DNA of 64,000 bases from Amorphophallus konjac (GCA_022559845.1 JAHNEJ010000124.1:62001-126000), one strand, 5' to 3'; positions 26,801-37,028 are shown, numbered from the stretch's first letter. The notes: generated by a model not told the origin, from the letters alone. Numbers and translations: made by a program.

Positions 26801-29800
26801 GAATTTTTAGCTTAATTCATGCCTTTCCAGACATCTTCGTTTTAGACATGTTATCATATCTTATCTTTCTGTTCCCTATAGTTTGCATTCGTTTAATGCC
26901 CTAGATTAGGCTCTGCACGCTGGACTTAGCTTTTGTCTGTTACAGACAGAAGGCGGTCTTACAAAGACCGCTACTTGCAAGAGACAGTCCTCAACTAACC
27001 GCTACTTGCAAGAGACAGTCCTCGACCGACCGCTAACTGGTTTCTGTAACCAAGTTTAACCCAACTTATTTCCAATATATATATGCTATCCTGCATGCCC
27101 TAATTTGTTAGTTATATTTCCTGATCATGGCATGATTCATACTGCACCTTGGCATGTTTAAAAGCTTATTTTCATGTATGTTAATTTCATACCAAAACAT
27201 TATAGTTTTGTACTTAAAGGAATTTCCATGATTCATACCAAAACATTATGTTTATGATTTGGAGCGTTCCCTTTCTCATCTCTATTCTATTTTATAAGTT
27301 CACATATAGCGCGTATTTCGGTACGTTGCTATTAGATCACATGCACGTGATAGGAACACTCTCTTGAACTTGAAAGCCTCTCCGTCGGATATTCCTTCTG
27401 TCGGACTAGGTGATCTCGTTTCAAAGCCTCCATAAGTCACCGCGAGTCTGGGATTCCCACTAGGACGCCGAGCTAGTTGTACCCTAAAAACCCAATGGTC
27501 TAGAAAGCACTTGAGTTTTCTGTGTTTTCCTGTAACCTGTATAGATCGCGGCCATCAAACGACCGCTACTTCCATATAGCGGCCCTGGCACGACCGCGTT
27601 ATGGCATGCTTAATGATTGCGTCGACATGTTCCTTGTTCTGCGTCGACTCCACCTGATAGCGGTTTTGGCTTGACTACTACCTAAAGAAAACGGTCCTCT
27701 TGAGACCGCGTTCTGTTATCTTGCTGTCCAACCCGTGGTTTGACCCAAGGGTTGATTATATCATGTTCCTAGATGGCCTTCTGATTTATCTGGAACCAAA
27801 ACCTTATTCAATAAGTCGTTAATAAACTTTGGAAACATAAGAATGTACCGTTATGCTGCCAGAATTTTAATTCATCCTTGATCTCATGATTTCCATTTTG
27901 GTACGTTCTTACCTTGATATTGTTGTCTTGAACTATTGATTGAACTTGACATTATTGGCCTACATTTATATTTCTCGTGGAAGTAGTTTAATTTATAACT
28001 TGAAGATGCAAGAGCGGACACGGACAATGTCCAAGGGCTCCGCGCTAGCCCCCTCGGCAGATAGCCGGAAACATGTTGTAAACCATGGGATATGATGAAC
28101 ACTGGCGTCGCATTGCGCTGGAAGTATTTTTTTCATAAACGGGTGAAATCCACGAGACAATCTTATGAAATTACATGACTTTCTAGAACATAGCCTTCTC
28201 AAGGTTATGAAAAGTATATTCTCATTATATGATAGTACATTCTCGTTATTTAAAGGCCATGTTGTAATCTTGCTTTGATCATGTTCTCATATCGTCTCGC
28301 ATCTCTACACTTGTCTTAATATCTTGTTGCTACTTTGTTTTTGTCGCATTTTCATTACTGCCCTTTTCATAGAGCTAAAATGTTAATTATTTAACATGCC
28401 ATCATGTTGATACGAAGATACCTACTAGGTGAGTGCGCTCATTCCCTACTTTTCCAATCTTTACAAGAAATTCTAGCGGGTCAGATTCAGACTACTCAAG
28501 TGACGAGTCCGAGAGCGATTAAAGTTCGAGAGAAGACTTAGAGAGTCATGAGTCCACTTATGTTAGTTAAAGTCATGTCTATGTAACTTTCTTTTGTTGA
28601 GTCTAATGAGTTGCTATGTCAAAGAGTCATGTGTCATAGTAAACATTGATTATTATTCAATAAAGTTGAAGTTTCTATACTTTGTGTTCACTCTTTTATA
28701 TGTGAATGTTGCGCTCTGATTGTCTTGATGTTTATTTGTCAGCTGTTCACGTTCCCGACTTAATTCCAGTGCATATCTCGGGCCGTGATAGTTAAAGTTG
28801 GTATCAGAGCCTAGGCTTAAGTAAATCCTAGGAGAATGTCAAGTCATAGGCTAAGTCCAAGGATTAAGGACCCACGCCTATGAACTAGGAAGAAAATTCC
28901 GAACCCATGTGAGATTGGGTAGATCCCGGGATGAGCTAGTTCTTAAAAAAAATTAACCTTAAGGTTAATCACCATAAAAATTCCACGGAAAATAACTAAT
29001 TGTTTATTTTCTCAAGAACTTCATAATGGCCGCAAACCGTGCGAATTGGGAAGCTATGCAACAAACTGTTGCGAGTCTTACCCAGGCCCTGCAAACGGTG
29101 GCTCAGGCAGGGGCGCAAGCTGGCGCCGGAGATCTTCATCGCAATTTCCGGAGTATGAACCCTCCACGGTTCTCAGGTTCGTCCAACCCGGATGAAGCCG
29201 AAAATTGGATCGACAAAATGGACAGGATCTTCAACATCATGCAATGCGCGGACCAGGAGAAGATCATTCTTGCCACATTCCAACAAAATAAGGATGCCCG
29301 TACATGGTGGAATACCACTTCGGCCCATCTACATAATGCACAAATTACTTGGGAGGAGTTTCTTGAACTCTTCCGAGAAAAATATTTCTCCGAGCATGTC
29401 CGAGAGAGGAAGGCTGCGGAATTCGTCTCCCTTAGGCAAGGGATGATGACCGCGGCGGAGTATGAACTTCAATTCTCAAGGCTAGCACCGTATGCTCCGC
29501 ATCTTGTTAGTACGGAGCTCCTCAAGGCTAATCGCTTTATGGATGGCTTAAGGTCCGTCTTTGTTCAACAACTTGGGCCTCAAAATATCCGCACATATAC
29601 GGAGATGGTCCATCGAGCCCACTTGTGCGAAAGGACCCTTGAGAAGGTCGAGAAATTCAAGGGTAAGGGAGTAGAATCTAGCTGGAAACATGATAAGCGG
29701 GGAAGGAAAGAGGAGAAATTCAGCATCACGGGATCCTACAAATCCCGTGACAACAAGAAGCGGTCCCGTAACGGCAACGGGAACGGCAAAAATAAGAAGG

Positions 29801-32800
29801 TGAAGGAAGAAGAGAAGCAAGTCATGATGGCTTGCACGTTTTGTGAAAAGTTCGGTCATTCAGCCGAAGAGTGCTGGAAGCGCCTTGGTGCTTGTCTCCG
29901 ATGTGAAAGTCGGGAGCATCGCATGCCCGATTGCCCTCTTATGAAAGATCGACCTTCAAATGGCAGACATAGGTGGCAGGCTCGTTTAAATGCCGTATTG
30001 AACGAGGAGGAAACGCCAAAGGATGATGGTTTAATGGAAGGTACAATTCAAATTTATTCACATCCTGCTTTTGTATTATTTGATACTGGTACTTCTCATT
30101 CTTTTATACCTACCGCTTTTGCTAAAACTCTACCAGTTTCTCCTGTTCCTTTACCTTCGGACCTAGCTATTACTACACCTTTAGGTTCCGGAACCGAACT
30201 CAAAACCCACTACCCTAATAGTGAAGTAATGATAGAAGGCCATAATCTCCCTGCAAACCTCGTATGCCTTGACATGGAAGGTTACGATGCCATCTTAGGT
30301 GTAGATTGGCTATGTGACCACTATGCCAACATCAATTGTTACAATAGGCGGATTTCTTTCCATAAACCGGATCTTCCAAAATTCTCTTTCCTTGGCATTA
30401 AATATAGAAAGCATCCTATCCTTATTTCTTCTCTTCACACCTGCAAACTTATCTCGCAAGGTTGTGAAGCATTCCTTGCTTCCGTATTAATCACTGAGTC
30501 CAAAAAAATTATTCTTGAAGAAATTCCTATTGTGAGAGACTATCCTGATGTCTTCCCTTCCGAACTACCTGGTTTACCACCCACACGGGAAGTAAACTTC
30601 TCCATTGAACTTATCCCCGGAGCAGCACCTGTTTCAAAAGCTCCCAACAGGATGTCCCCAACAGAACTTAAGGAGTTGAAGAAACAACTTCAAGTGTTAT
30701 TAGAGAAGGGCTTTATTCGACCAAACACGTCCCCTTGGGGTGCGCCGGTCCTATTTGTCAGGAAGAAGGATGGATCTCTCAGGCTATGTATCAACTACCG
30801 GCAGTTAAATCAACTCACCATCAAGAACAAGTATCCACTGCCGCGTATTGATGAGCTATTCGACCAGATTTCAGATGCGGAATATTTTTCTAAGATCAAC
30901 CTCAAGTCTGGTTATCATCAACTGCGGATTAAAGATGAAGATATTTCCAAGACTGCTTTCCGTAGCAGATATGGACACTACGAGTTCATGGTTATGCCAT
31001 TTGGGCTAACCAATACCCCTGCAGCTTTCATGCAGTTGATGAACAACGTCTTCAGGTCTTATTTGGACCGATTCGTAGTCGTCTTCATTGATAATATTCT
31101 TATATATTCTAAGACCCAGGAAGAGCATGGAGAACATTTAAGAATAGCTTTGCAAACACTAAGAAAAAACCAACTCTACGCGAAGCTCAACAAATGTAAG
31201 TTTTGGCTAAAGGAGGTTTCATTCCTTGGCCACATTATTTCAAAGGAAGGTATCACTGTACATCCTTCTAAGGTCGAAACTGTCAAGAATTGGAGCCGAC
31301 CGACAACTATATCTGAAATCAGGAGCTTTCTTGGTTTGGCTGACTATTACCGGCGATTCATCAAAGATTTCTCTAAGATCGCCGTACCTCTGACCAAGCT
31401 TACAAGAAAGAAGAACCCATTTATATGGTCAAATGATTGTGAAGAGAGTTTCTTGACTCCCAAGGAACATCTCACCACTGCACCTGTATTAGCACTACCG
31501 GTTGAAGGTGGTGGTTTTGAAGTCTATACGGATGCATCAGACATTCGCCTTGGTTGTGTCCTGATGCAGAATGGTAAGGTGATTTGTTAAACCTCGAGGG
31601 AATTGAAGCGTCATGAGGAGAACTACCCGGTACACGATATGGAATTAGCTGATGTTATCTTCGCCTTGAAAATATGGCGACACTACCTTCATGGAGAGAA
31701 ATTCACAGTATTCTCAGACCACAAAAGTCTGAAATATCTCTTTTCCCAAAAGGAGTTAAATATGAGACAAAGAAGATGGCAGGAGTACCTTAAGGACTTC
31801 GATTTCTCTATTCAATACCATCCTGACAAGGCAAATGATGTAACTGACGCGCTCGACCGAAAACCACTGGCAACTCTATCAAGCCTCAGGAAAGGTATGA
31901 CTAATCTTATAAAGGATTTTGCTCGCTTAAATCTGAATATTGATACAGAAGAAGAAAGATGTATTCTTGCAAATATCTGGTCACAACCCACATTAATAGA
32001 AGATCTAGTCAAGTTACAAGACAATGACCCCACACTGGTGGAGATTAAGACTAATATTGATCAACGGCCAGATTTCTCCGTCACGACCGATGGAAGATTG
32101 CTATTCCAAGGTCGAACTTGTGTGCTAGATCATGCTAACACTAAAAAGTTGATTATGAAAGAAGCTCATAAATCAATATATGCTATTCACCCTGGTGCTA
32201 CCAAGATGTACCAAGACTTAAAAAAAATTTTCTGGTGGTCAAACATGAAGAGAGAAGTAGCAGACTTTGTATCCCGCTGCCTCACTTGCCAACAAGCTAA
32301 GGCGGAACATCTAAAGCCTGCTGGAAAGTTACATCCCTTGAAAATTCCCGAGTGAAAATGGGAGAGTATAGGGATGGATTTTATCATGGACTTGCCCAAG
32401 ACAAGGGGTGGACATGATGGAATTTAGGTGATAATAGACCGATTGACAAAATCTGCACATTTTCTACCTATTAAAAATCGATGGTCTGTGGAAATTCTAG
32501 AAGCCTTATATATGAAGGAGATTGTTAAATTACACAGAGTCCCAGTCACAATTATTTCTGATCGAGACTCTCGTTTCACATCACAATTCTGGAAGAGTCT
32601 ACAACATTCATTGGGGACTGTGAACACCCAAATTTTCGCGTTTGTAGCAAGCTTTCGGCGAAAATAGAACAAGAAGAGCGAGGTCCCGACATCCTCGAAG
32701 AGGCAGCCCGGAGTGTGGAGGCCCGAGCGTCAAAAGAAGAAAATAGAAGAAAATGAAGAAAAAAGGGGAATAGAAGAAAAGAAAAAAAAGGGAATAGAAG

Positions 32801-35740
32801 AAAAGGAGAAAATAAAAAAGATAATAAAAATATTAAGAAAATCGGTGGCACCACATCCTCTTATAACCGGTGGCTCACATGCCACCGGATCGACCCATCA
32901 ACACCCCTCGCCGCGTCACCGGATCATCACTCCACACCCCTCACCGGATCACCCTCGCCGCCCTGCGTCACTGGATCGCCACTCCTGTTCGTGCCTCCTT
33001 CTCCCTCTCCGTCTCTCATCCGGTGACGGGTGTCACCGGATGGCCACCTCGCGCCCCACTCTTCTTCTCCGTCTCTCCTCATCCGATGACGGGTGTCACC
33101 GGATGCCCACCTCGCGTGCAGCGATGGGTCAACAAGAAAGGAGATCCTGAGTGCGAAGATTTGCCACGGGCCATATAAGCCTAGATATGTTCTACCACTA
33201 CGAGTCATCCCTGATGAGACTGCCATTGGCATCCATGGTGGCTGGGCAATTTCTGGTACTCCATTTGATGTACATGAGCCTCGGTCATTGACAAATGGCA
33301 GCATCACAACGCCATTTCCTCGAAGCTGAGTATGATGAGTATGCTGCCAGGAATGCCAGTGGTGCTGCGTTTTGCTGTTCTGCTGGCGTCTGAGCCTCTC
33401 CTTCCCTCCCTCCTCCTGCCCTCCCCTTTCCCCTGAATCCCCTCTTCTTCTCTTCTAGCTTCCCTGCATGCACAACAACCACCGCCGGCTTCCACACTGG
33501 CGTTCACCCTCCACGATGACCACCCACCACCATAAGCTTACTGCCCAGCCATCCAATGCCATCCACATGCCCATCTTCAGCTCCCTTTGCCCCAAACACC
33601 ACCACCCACCGGCCCACAACCTCCCCGGCGAAGTAGAACACCGCTCTAGAAGCAGACCAGGCGCAGGTTCACACCCAGATCACGGATGCACGATCAACCG
33701 CGACCAGTTCTGGTCGCGGTCATCAGGAGCACCACCTTCTGAAGGCGGCCACTGTAGTGACCACATCCAGCTTCCAGCCCGGCAAACAGCCAGTCGGCTG
33801 GCTCTTCACCTCCGATTGCAAATCCATGGGACCCCCTTTTCCATCCCGCATCAGTATGGGTCTTAAAAGATCAATTGTAATTCATATTATATATCTTCAA
33901 GGAATAAAAAAATTCAATTTTTCTACAAGATTGTATCTCTAATGGGCAATCATCATGATCACAATCATTAGACAGAGCTTTTAATATCACAATGGATATT
34001 GATAGAGGCTAAAGTTTTTTTTGATAATTAATCAAACGTGTTCGGATTTTAGGCCAATGTAAATCAACACCAACTACAGCTGGTGGGGAAAAGTCCAATA
34101 CACGAACACACACCGTCTGATAAATCCAAAACCGTGAAATCAATAATGCAAATAAACAAGCTGGTGATACCATAATTTATTAATTTTATTCATCATCAGT
34201 GTGTCGCATTTTTCGCATTCAACAGAAGCATTACATATGCAATACTGCAACATAGAATAGAAGTAGGCAGTAGTGGGCAAGTAGGATAATAAGAGGGAGG
34301 TACTATCACATGGTTCACTTTTGCTGGGTATGCACTTGGGTCATTGAATGGGATATTAATAAAGGTATGCCTACCTCAGGAAGAAGACGGGGAAATATGT
34401 TGGCTGAAGAAGAATATGGCAGACTTTAAGTTGTTTGAATAATGGCTGCAGTTCAGGAAAGACTCTTGTGGACTTCAAGTCATCTCAGTAAAACATCAGG
34501 AATGGCATACCTGTTCTGTATGGCAAACTCAGCGTATCTACAGTTGAGCCATCAACAAATGCAGTTGGTACAATTCTGGCTAACATCTGATGGAGCATGG
34601 AAAGAAAGGCATACTCTTACTGATGTCAGATCATTGCTCCTATGGTCTAGAGACACGAAGATGTCATGTCTTAACTGGGATTTAACTGGTATGATACTGC
34701 AGATAAGGCAGCCCTTTTGGCAGCTTCAAGGAACAGTGAATCCCAGAAATAAAATGGAATGTAGCCTGCGGTGTGCCTACTTTTAGACACTTGAGGTAGT
34801 GACCAATGGACATTGTAAATTAAAAAATAAAACAAAAAGTTCAGGAAACGGGGGGAAAGAAGAATTAAGCAATTCCGCTAATGTTCTGATGATGAATTTG
34901 TTGGCTACAGCTTTAGTAACATTGTTGCATTCCAGTGAAGGAGAGTTCACTGAGAACCTGCTAACTAATTTTAATTTTCTATTTAACTATACTCTCAGTA
35001 CTCTAGTAGAATCAGTGTTCACTTTTCTGTCATTTGCTGGGAAGCCACTTCCCCCCGTATCCATTTTGTTGCTTTCCACATTAGAAATTCACGTCCATGT
35101 TAGCCAAGTGTATACGAATTTTACCTTTGCTGACAGTCAGCATAGGATAGAACTGATGGATGCCCATGAACAACACTTTAGCATGACATGGCATTGTAGT
35201 GTTTGTGTGTGTGTGTGTGTGTGTCCATAATGTCACATCCGGCGTTAAACAAACTGTGAATAATTAAATAATCAGAAAATTTGAGAAGAGATTTCGGACC
35301 TAAGGAAATAGAGTAACAGAGAATAAGGGATGGAAGGAAAGAAGAGAACGATTGAAACAGAGAGGAAATTGGGGGGCAGGGGGCACACCCTGATGGACTG
35401 CATAAACTCGTGGCAGTGGCCGGCGATGGCATCCTTCCTAGGGCCGGCGGGACCGGCGAGCTCATCCATGACCATCCCTGCCAGCTCCAGTACCCGGACT
35501 ACCATCTACAGCAGAACCCAAAAGGGTAAACCGATGGGCTACAGGAAGAGAGGAAAATAGCAGCAAAGGATTGGGGGTGGTGCCGGAGAAAGACCTACCT
35601 TCTCAACGTGGTTGAGTCGCTGCAGTGAGGTGTTGTGGCCCTGGAAAAGAGAAGAATAAACAGATGATAAGAACAAGAGAGAGAGTTTGCAGACGGATTA
35701 GACGGGTGGGGAGGGCGGGCACCGGCGTTGAACCCGGCAT
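12188..35740 (-). CDS. MED11: Mediator of RNA polymerase II subunit 11, four coding exons, giant third intron
   Basis: MED11 is a small helical subunit of the Mediator head module, which links transcription factors to RNA polymerase II in the nucleus. The proposed coding exons are 35740-35723, 35640-35599, 35505-35389 and 12364-12188, all joined in phase 0, giving 117 residues, the usual size in plants. Signature segments are [41 protein letters not shown] and [18 protein letters not shown]. No premature stop or frameshift was found. Splice sites are GT-AG: GTAGGT at 35598, CTGTAG ending at 35506, GTGTGC at 35388 and GAGCAG ending at 12365. TACTGAC at 12395-12401 is a good branch-site candidate. 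Intron 3 is 23,024 bp and filled with transposable elements, most of which lie in antisense. The first exon (six residues) is the least certain; the frame upstream of GHNTS is closed by a stop, so a separate start exon is needed. Confidence 0.88.
12480..13200. other. Unidentified exon-like open segments
   Basis: Three short stretches look coding by composition but are not recognised. The minus frame around 12678-12480 reads [17 protein letters not shown] among 63 open codons. The plus frame 12641-12869 reads [17 protein letters not shown] with one stop at about 12686. The minus frame around 13200-13117 includes [16 protein letters not shown] and ends in a stop. They overlap or conflict in strand, so they cannot all be real. 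They may be captured gene fragments inside the MED11 intron. Confidence 0.25.
13201..17080. other. Intronic sequence without recognised gene
   Basis: No domain recognised. Near 16490-16960, GCCTAGGTGATT (16529) and AATCACCTAGGC (about 16930) form an inverted pair about 400 bp apart, with CCTAGGC-rich flanks. This is compatible with a small non-autonomous element. A short duplication (AAATTATCAACTTCAGATTG) occurs near 15705 and 15745. Confidence 0.45.
17081..18620 (-). pseudogene. LINE (L1-type) reverse transcriptase remnant, 5'-truncated
   Basis: From 18470 leftward the minus strand encodes RT blocks: [11 protein letters not shown], then [19 protein letters not shown] (18290-18240), then [15 protein letters not shown] (17909). 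The catalytic YADD is intact at 17781-17770, followed by LRVNFSKS. Near 17400-17330, [14 protein letters not shown] is the zf-RVT-adjacent segment at the LINE C-terminus. The 3' untranslated region ends in an (ATA)n-type tail, seen on the plus strand as TTA repeats at 17083-17106. Stops and frameshifts break the frame (for example before YADD). The element lies in the same orientation as MED11. Confidence 0.85.
18640..20100. repeat. Tandem array, about 41-bp monomer changing to 50 bp
   Basis: More than 25 degenerate units share the core GAGAGCCTTTAAATCTCAAA, usually 38-48 bp apart. From about 19870 to 20100 four or five units with a precise 50-bp period follow (ATGGCCAAAGGAGCCTT). The reading frames through it are by-products of repetition. 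Confidence 0.8.
20101..22690. other. Non-coding; repeated GAAAACCCGAAAGGG motif and 38-bp repeat
   Basis: Three copies of GTGAAAACCCGA(A/G)AGG lie near 20358, 20407 and 20455. A 38-bp repeat with CATGCCTATGGATAAACTGG occurs about three times at 21552-21650. I have seen similar GAAAACCCG motifs in non-coding parts of plant gypsy elements, so 18.6-25.9 kb may be one decayed, tandem-repeat-rich element, but no gag or pol is visible. Confidence 0.4.
23090..23760. repeat. Tandem repeat, about 152-bp monomer
   Basis: About 4.5 copies. The phrase GAGGGCAGAGAG or a close variant recurs at about 23110, 23255, 23407, 23559 and 23711. Each unit also contains a CTCTCT-rich segment and an AAATACAGAAAA segment. 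Confidence 0.85.
23760..23826. repeat. (CT)n microsatellite
   Basis: Nearly pure CT repeat with a few CC interruptions. Confidence 0.95.
23985..24180. repeat. Tandem repeat, about 81-bp monomer
   Basis: AGCCCGGCAGGGGG recurs at 23991, 24071 and 24153, followed each time by GGCTGC; the first two copies then share GCCATGCA and TTTATTTTTCTTG, while the third diverges. Confidence 0.8.
24345..25026. repeat. Degenerate tandem array, about 120 bp built from 60-bp halves
   Basis: The phrases CAGACCACTGAGTCCATTATG and CCCAATTGGCTC alternate, with full units about 114-120 bp apart (24466, 24586, 24700). Confidence 0.75.
25027..25860. repeat. 30-bp tandem array with two monomer types
   Basis: About 28 units of 30 bp. 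The first half uses GATCGTGATCATACGCCGAT joined to CCAACGGCTC. The second half, from about 25440, uses GATCATGACCAGAAGCAAAT joined to CCAACGGTCC. Because 30 is a multiple of three, several frames stay open on both strands and give 10-residue peptide repeats. These are not genes. The array abuts the gypsy LTR. Confidence 0.9.
25863..28790 (+). mobile_element. 5' LTR of the gypsy element
   Basis: It starts near GTAGCAACCCTGG, the diverged counterpart of TGTAACACCCTGG at 1923, and ends near GGGCCGTGATA, 8 bases before the primer-binding site. It is about 2.9 kb long. It contains several GCGGTC/GACCGC inverted repeats (26154-26175, 26953-26971, 27548-27597). Confidence 0.8.
26382..26389 (+). promoter_or_regulatory. 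TATA box of gypsy LTR
   Basis: TATAAATA, conserved with the inverted copy at 1391-1398. Confidence 0.65.
28799..28810 (+). other. Primer-binding site (initiator tRNA-Met type)
   Basis: TGGTATCAGAGC, 8 bases after the LTR end. Confidence 0.85.
29026..32618 (+). pseudogene. gypsy gag-pol polyprotein, inactivated and truncated
   Basis: The domains run in one frame: Retrotrans_gag (residues about 60-200, [13 protein letters not shown]), two CCHC knuckles ([14 protein letters not shown] and [14 protein letters not shown], from residue 270), and aspartic protease with DTG at residue 353. Reverse transcriptase, RNase H (YTDASD) and the integrase HHCC zinc finger (HPGATKMY, then CLTCQQ) follow. RT carries two active-site losses: the motif A Asp is Asn at residue 625 (INLKSGYHQ), and the second Asp of FIDD is Asn at residue 690 (FIDN). 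In-frame stops lie at 31588 (TAA), 32353 (TGA) and 32425 (TAG). The last two replace Trp codons expected in the integrase. The frame is lost at 32619 before the catalytic Glu. The RT cannot be functional. Confidence 0.92.
32619..33140 (+). mobile_element. LTR fragment inserted in the gypsy integrase
   Basis: TGTGAACACCC at 32619 looks like an LTR 5' terminus and interrupts the integrase frame exactly after SLG. A purine-rich stretch (GAAGAAAA-type) follows, and then GC-rich repeats built on GTCACCGGAT. I could not find the 3' end of this LTR, a target duplication or the rest of the integrase, so the insertion is probably itself truncated. Confidence 0.5.
33018..33041. repeat. Perfect 10-bp inverted repeat (hairpin), second copy nearby
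   Basis: ATCCGGTGAC at 33018-33027 pairs with GTCACCGGAT at 33032-33041 over a 4-nt loop. A near copy with one mismatch lies about 60 bp downstream, at about 33079-33102. Confidence 0.85.
33141..35388. other. Unclassified intronic sequence
   Basis: No domain recognised in the open frames, including 34442-34786 and 34799-35230. A (GT)n microsatellite lies at 35203-35224. This may be original MED11 intron sequence near the donor, plus old repeats. Confidence 0.45.
35389..35740 (-). CDS. MED11: MED11 exons 1-3 (N-terminal 59 residues)
   Basis: Exon 3 (35505-35389) encodes [18 protein letters not shown] through EFMQSIR. Exon 2 (35640-35599) encodes [14 protein letters not shown]. The acceptor of exon 2 (TTCTCTTTTCCAG) and the intron between exons 2 and 3 (93 bp, GTAGGT...CTGTAG) look canonical. 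Exon 1 is proposed as ATG at 35740 with MPGSTP and donor GTGCCC at 35722. It is inferred only from phase and position. Confidence 0.85.
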
Positions 35741-36955
35741 TATTGCTGCTGCCGGTGAGCTCCCTTCCCTTCTCGCCGCGCCTCGGCCCCCCCCCCCCGC
35801 CCCGTCGTTGTTAAAAGAGGCCTCGGTGGCCCGGTGGCCCCACTTCGCCCACCCTCACAATTTCTCACTTAACTGTGTCTAGGATTTTTTTTTTAATTTT
35901 TAATTCTTATAAACTGTCATGTTCAGATGTTAGTCCCTCCAGCCACTCGATATTTATTTATAATTCTTCTTGGCCCCAATTTTTATTTAATAAACTGTGT
36001 AACGTTCCAGAAAATTAGCGGTAATTTCTTCACATAAATCTGTAACAATAGAAGCTATAAATAAATATCGCAGTTTGATAGATTAATCCCTAAATATAAG
36101 AGTTTAAAACTAAAAAAACCCTATATTCTTTGACCTTCTCCTATTAGAAATTCTGCATTATACTGAGGCTTGCCCCTCATAAAAATATGTATAAATGTTT
36201 AAAGGAAATACACTCAAAAGGAGAAGAATGCTTCAAGTATCCCTCTCATGCTTCAAAACTTACCAATTATATATCCATCGTAAGGCAAAAGCCCATGTAA
36301 ATCTTAAGTTATATTATCATAAAATATTGAGTAATGTTTAATGCAACACTCCGAGTAATTTAAAAAAAAATGAGTGGCCCCCACATAATTTGATATATAA
36401 ATAGTAAAATTAAGTCAATTTCACTATTCATAGAGGGATAACTTTATATTTAATTGGCCCTCACGTCACGTCATCCGATGATGTGACCTATACACCAACT
36501 TAATTAGACATGGGGGCCACTAAAAAAATGAAAAAAAAATAGTGTGTGTTGCATGATCAAACACCGGCGGGGTGTAATTACTGGGGTGTTGCACTCGGCA
36601 TTACTCTAAAATATTTTAAGGCTTTTTACATGTACTCAATTTAAGAGCATTAAACGTGAAAGAAAATTGCATATCAAAAAATTCCTAAAAATCATGGAAT
36701 ACGGTAGAGCCAACAATGAAACAAATTAGAACTATGGTTCAAATAAGTATGACTCTTTCTACTAACAAGTTTGACATAGAATTCAATGAATTAGAACTCG
36801 AGCTCAATTGGACCATAGCCACCTTAAGAGCTTAAGCTAAATCAAGCTCAAGCGCATGAACTAAACCCAACTCTAAATCTAAAAAGGGCTCAAGTTAACT
36901 TTGATTGTTTTCATTAATAATATGTGTTATGTATCCCATGGTATTTTCTTAAGCA
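35741..36955 (-). promoter_or_regulatory. MED11 5' flank and probable promoter
   Basis: The GC-rich leader is at 35741-35860. A TTTATAAG motif on the minus strand at about 35908-35915 is a possible TATA element, about 170 bp upstream of the proposed start codon. Beyond 36000 the sequence is AT-rich and I see no gene. Confidence 0.35.
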
Positions 36956-37028
36956 AAGTGTTCTGTGTGTGGGATCATGAGGGGAACAAGTACATAGACT
37001 TACTTTCTGTTTACTCTGCGGTCAACCA
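36956..37028 (+). pseudogene. Ornithine aminotransferase-like exon fragment, split by solo LTR
   Basis: The plus frame from 36956 reads VWDHEGNKYIDLLSVYSAVN. It matches the highly conserved segment near the N-terminus of ornithine delta-aminotransferase, a mitochondrial PLP enzyme that converts ornithine to glutamate semialdehyde. Two or three positions depart from the usual residues (H for P, L for F, V for A). The frame resumes after the inserted LTR at 40968 with NQ and then GPCN in a shifted frame, where the family has GHCH. No other exon of the enzyme was recognised nearby, so this is most likely a gene fragment. Confidence 0.6.
37024..37028. repeat. Target-site duplication AACCA (left)
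   Basis: The 5-bp duplication flanking the solo LTR. Its partner is at 40968-40972. Confidence 0.9.

Larger units (their letters stand above)
25863..32618 (+). mobile_element. Ty3/gypsy Tekay/Del-like element, 3'-truncated
   Basis: 5' LTR, tRNA-Met primer-binding site, then gag-pol in one frame up to the middle of the integrase, where another LTR begins at 32619. The integrase C-terminus, any chromodomain and the 3' LTR are absent. It lies inside MED11 intron 3, antisense to the gene. Confidence 0.88.
12365..35388 (-). other. MED11: MED11 intron 3, 23.0 kb, transposon-filled
   Basis: The donor is GTGTGC after MQSIR and the acceptor GTCGAGCAG before DIQV. The content, from the acceptor side, is unclassified sequence (12.4-17.1 kb), a LINE (17.1-18.6), tandem arrays (18.6-25.9), a gypsy element (25.9-32.6), an LTR fragment (32.6-33.1) and unclassified sequence (33.1-35.4). 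Confidence 0.8.

Noticed and set aside
28799..28810. tRNA gene signal (TGGTATCAGAGC, also at 2285 and 53751)
   Set aside because: These are primer-binding sites next to LTRs; no cloverleaf can be formed around them.
34442..35230. Two long plus-strand frames in MED11 intron 3
   Set aside because: No domain and no recognisable composition, and one runs into a GT microsatellite; left as unclassified.
35330..35560. Plus-strand frame over the MED11 exon 3 region
   Set aside because: It is the shadow of MED11 on the minus strand, where the recognisable protein lies.
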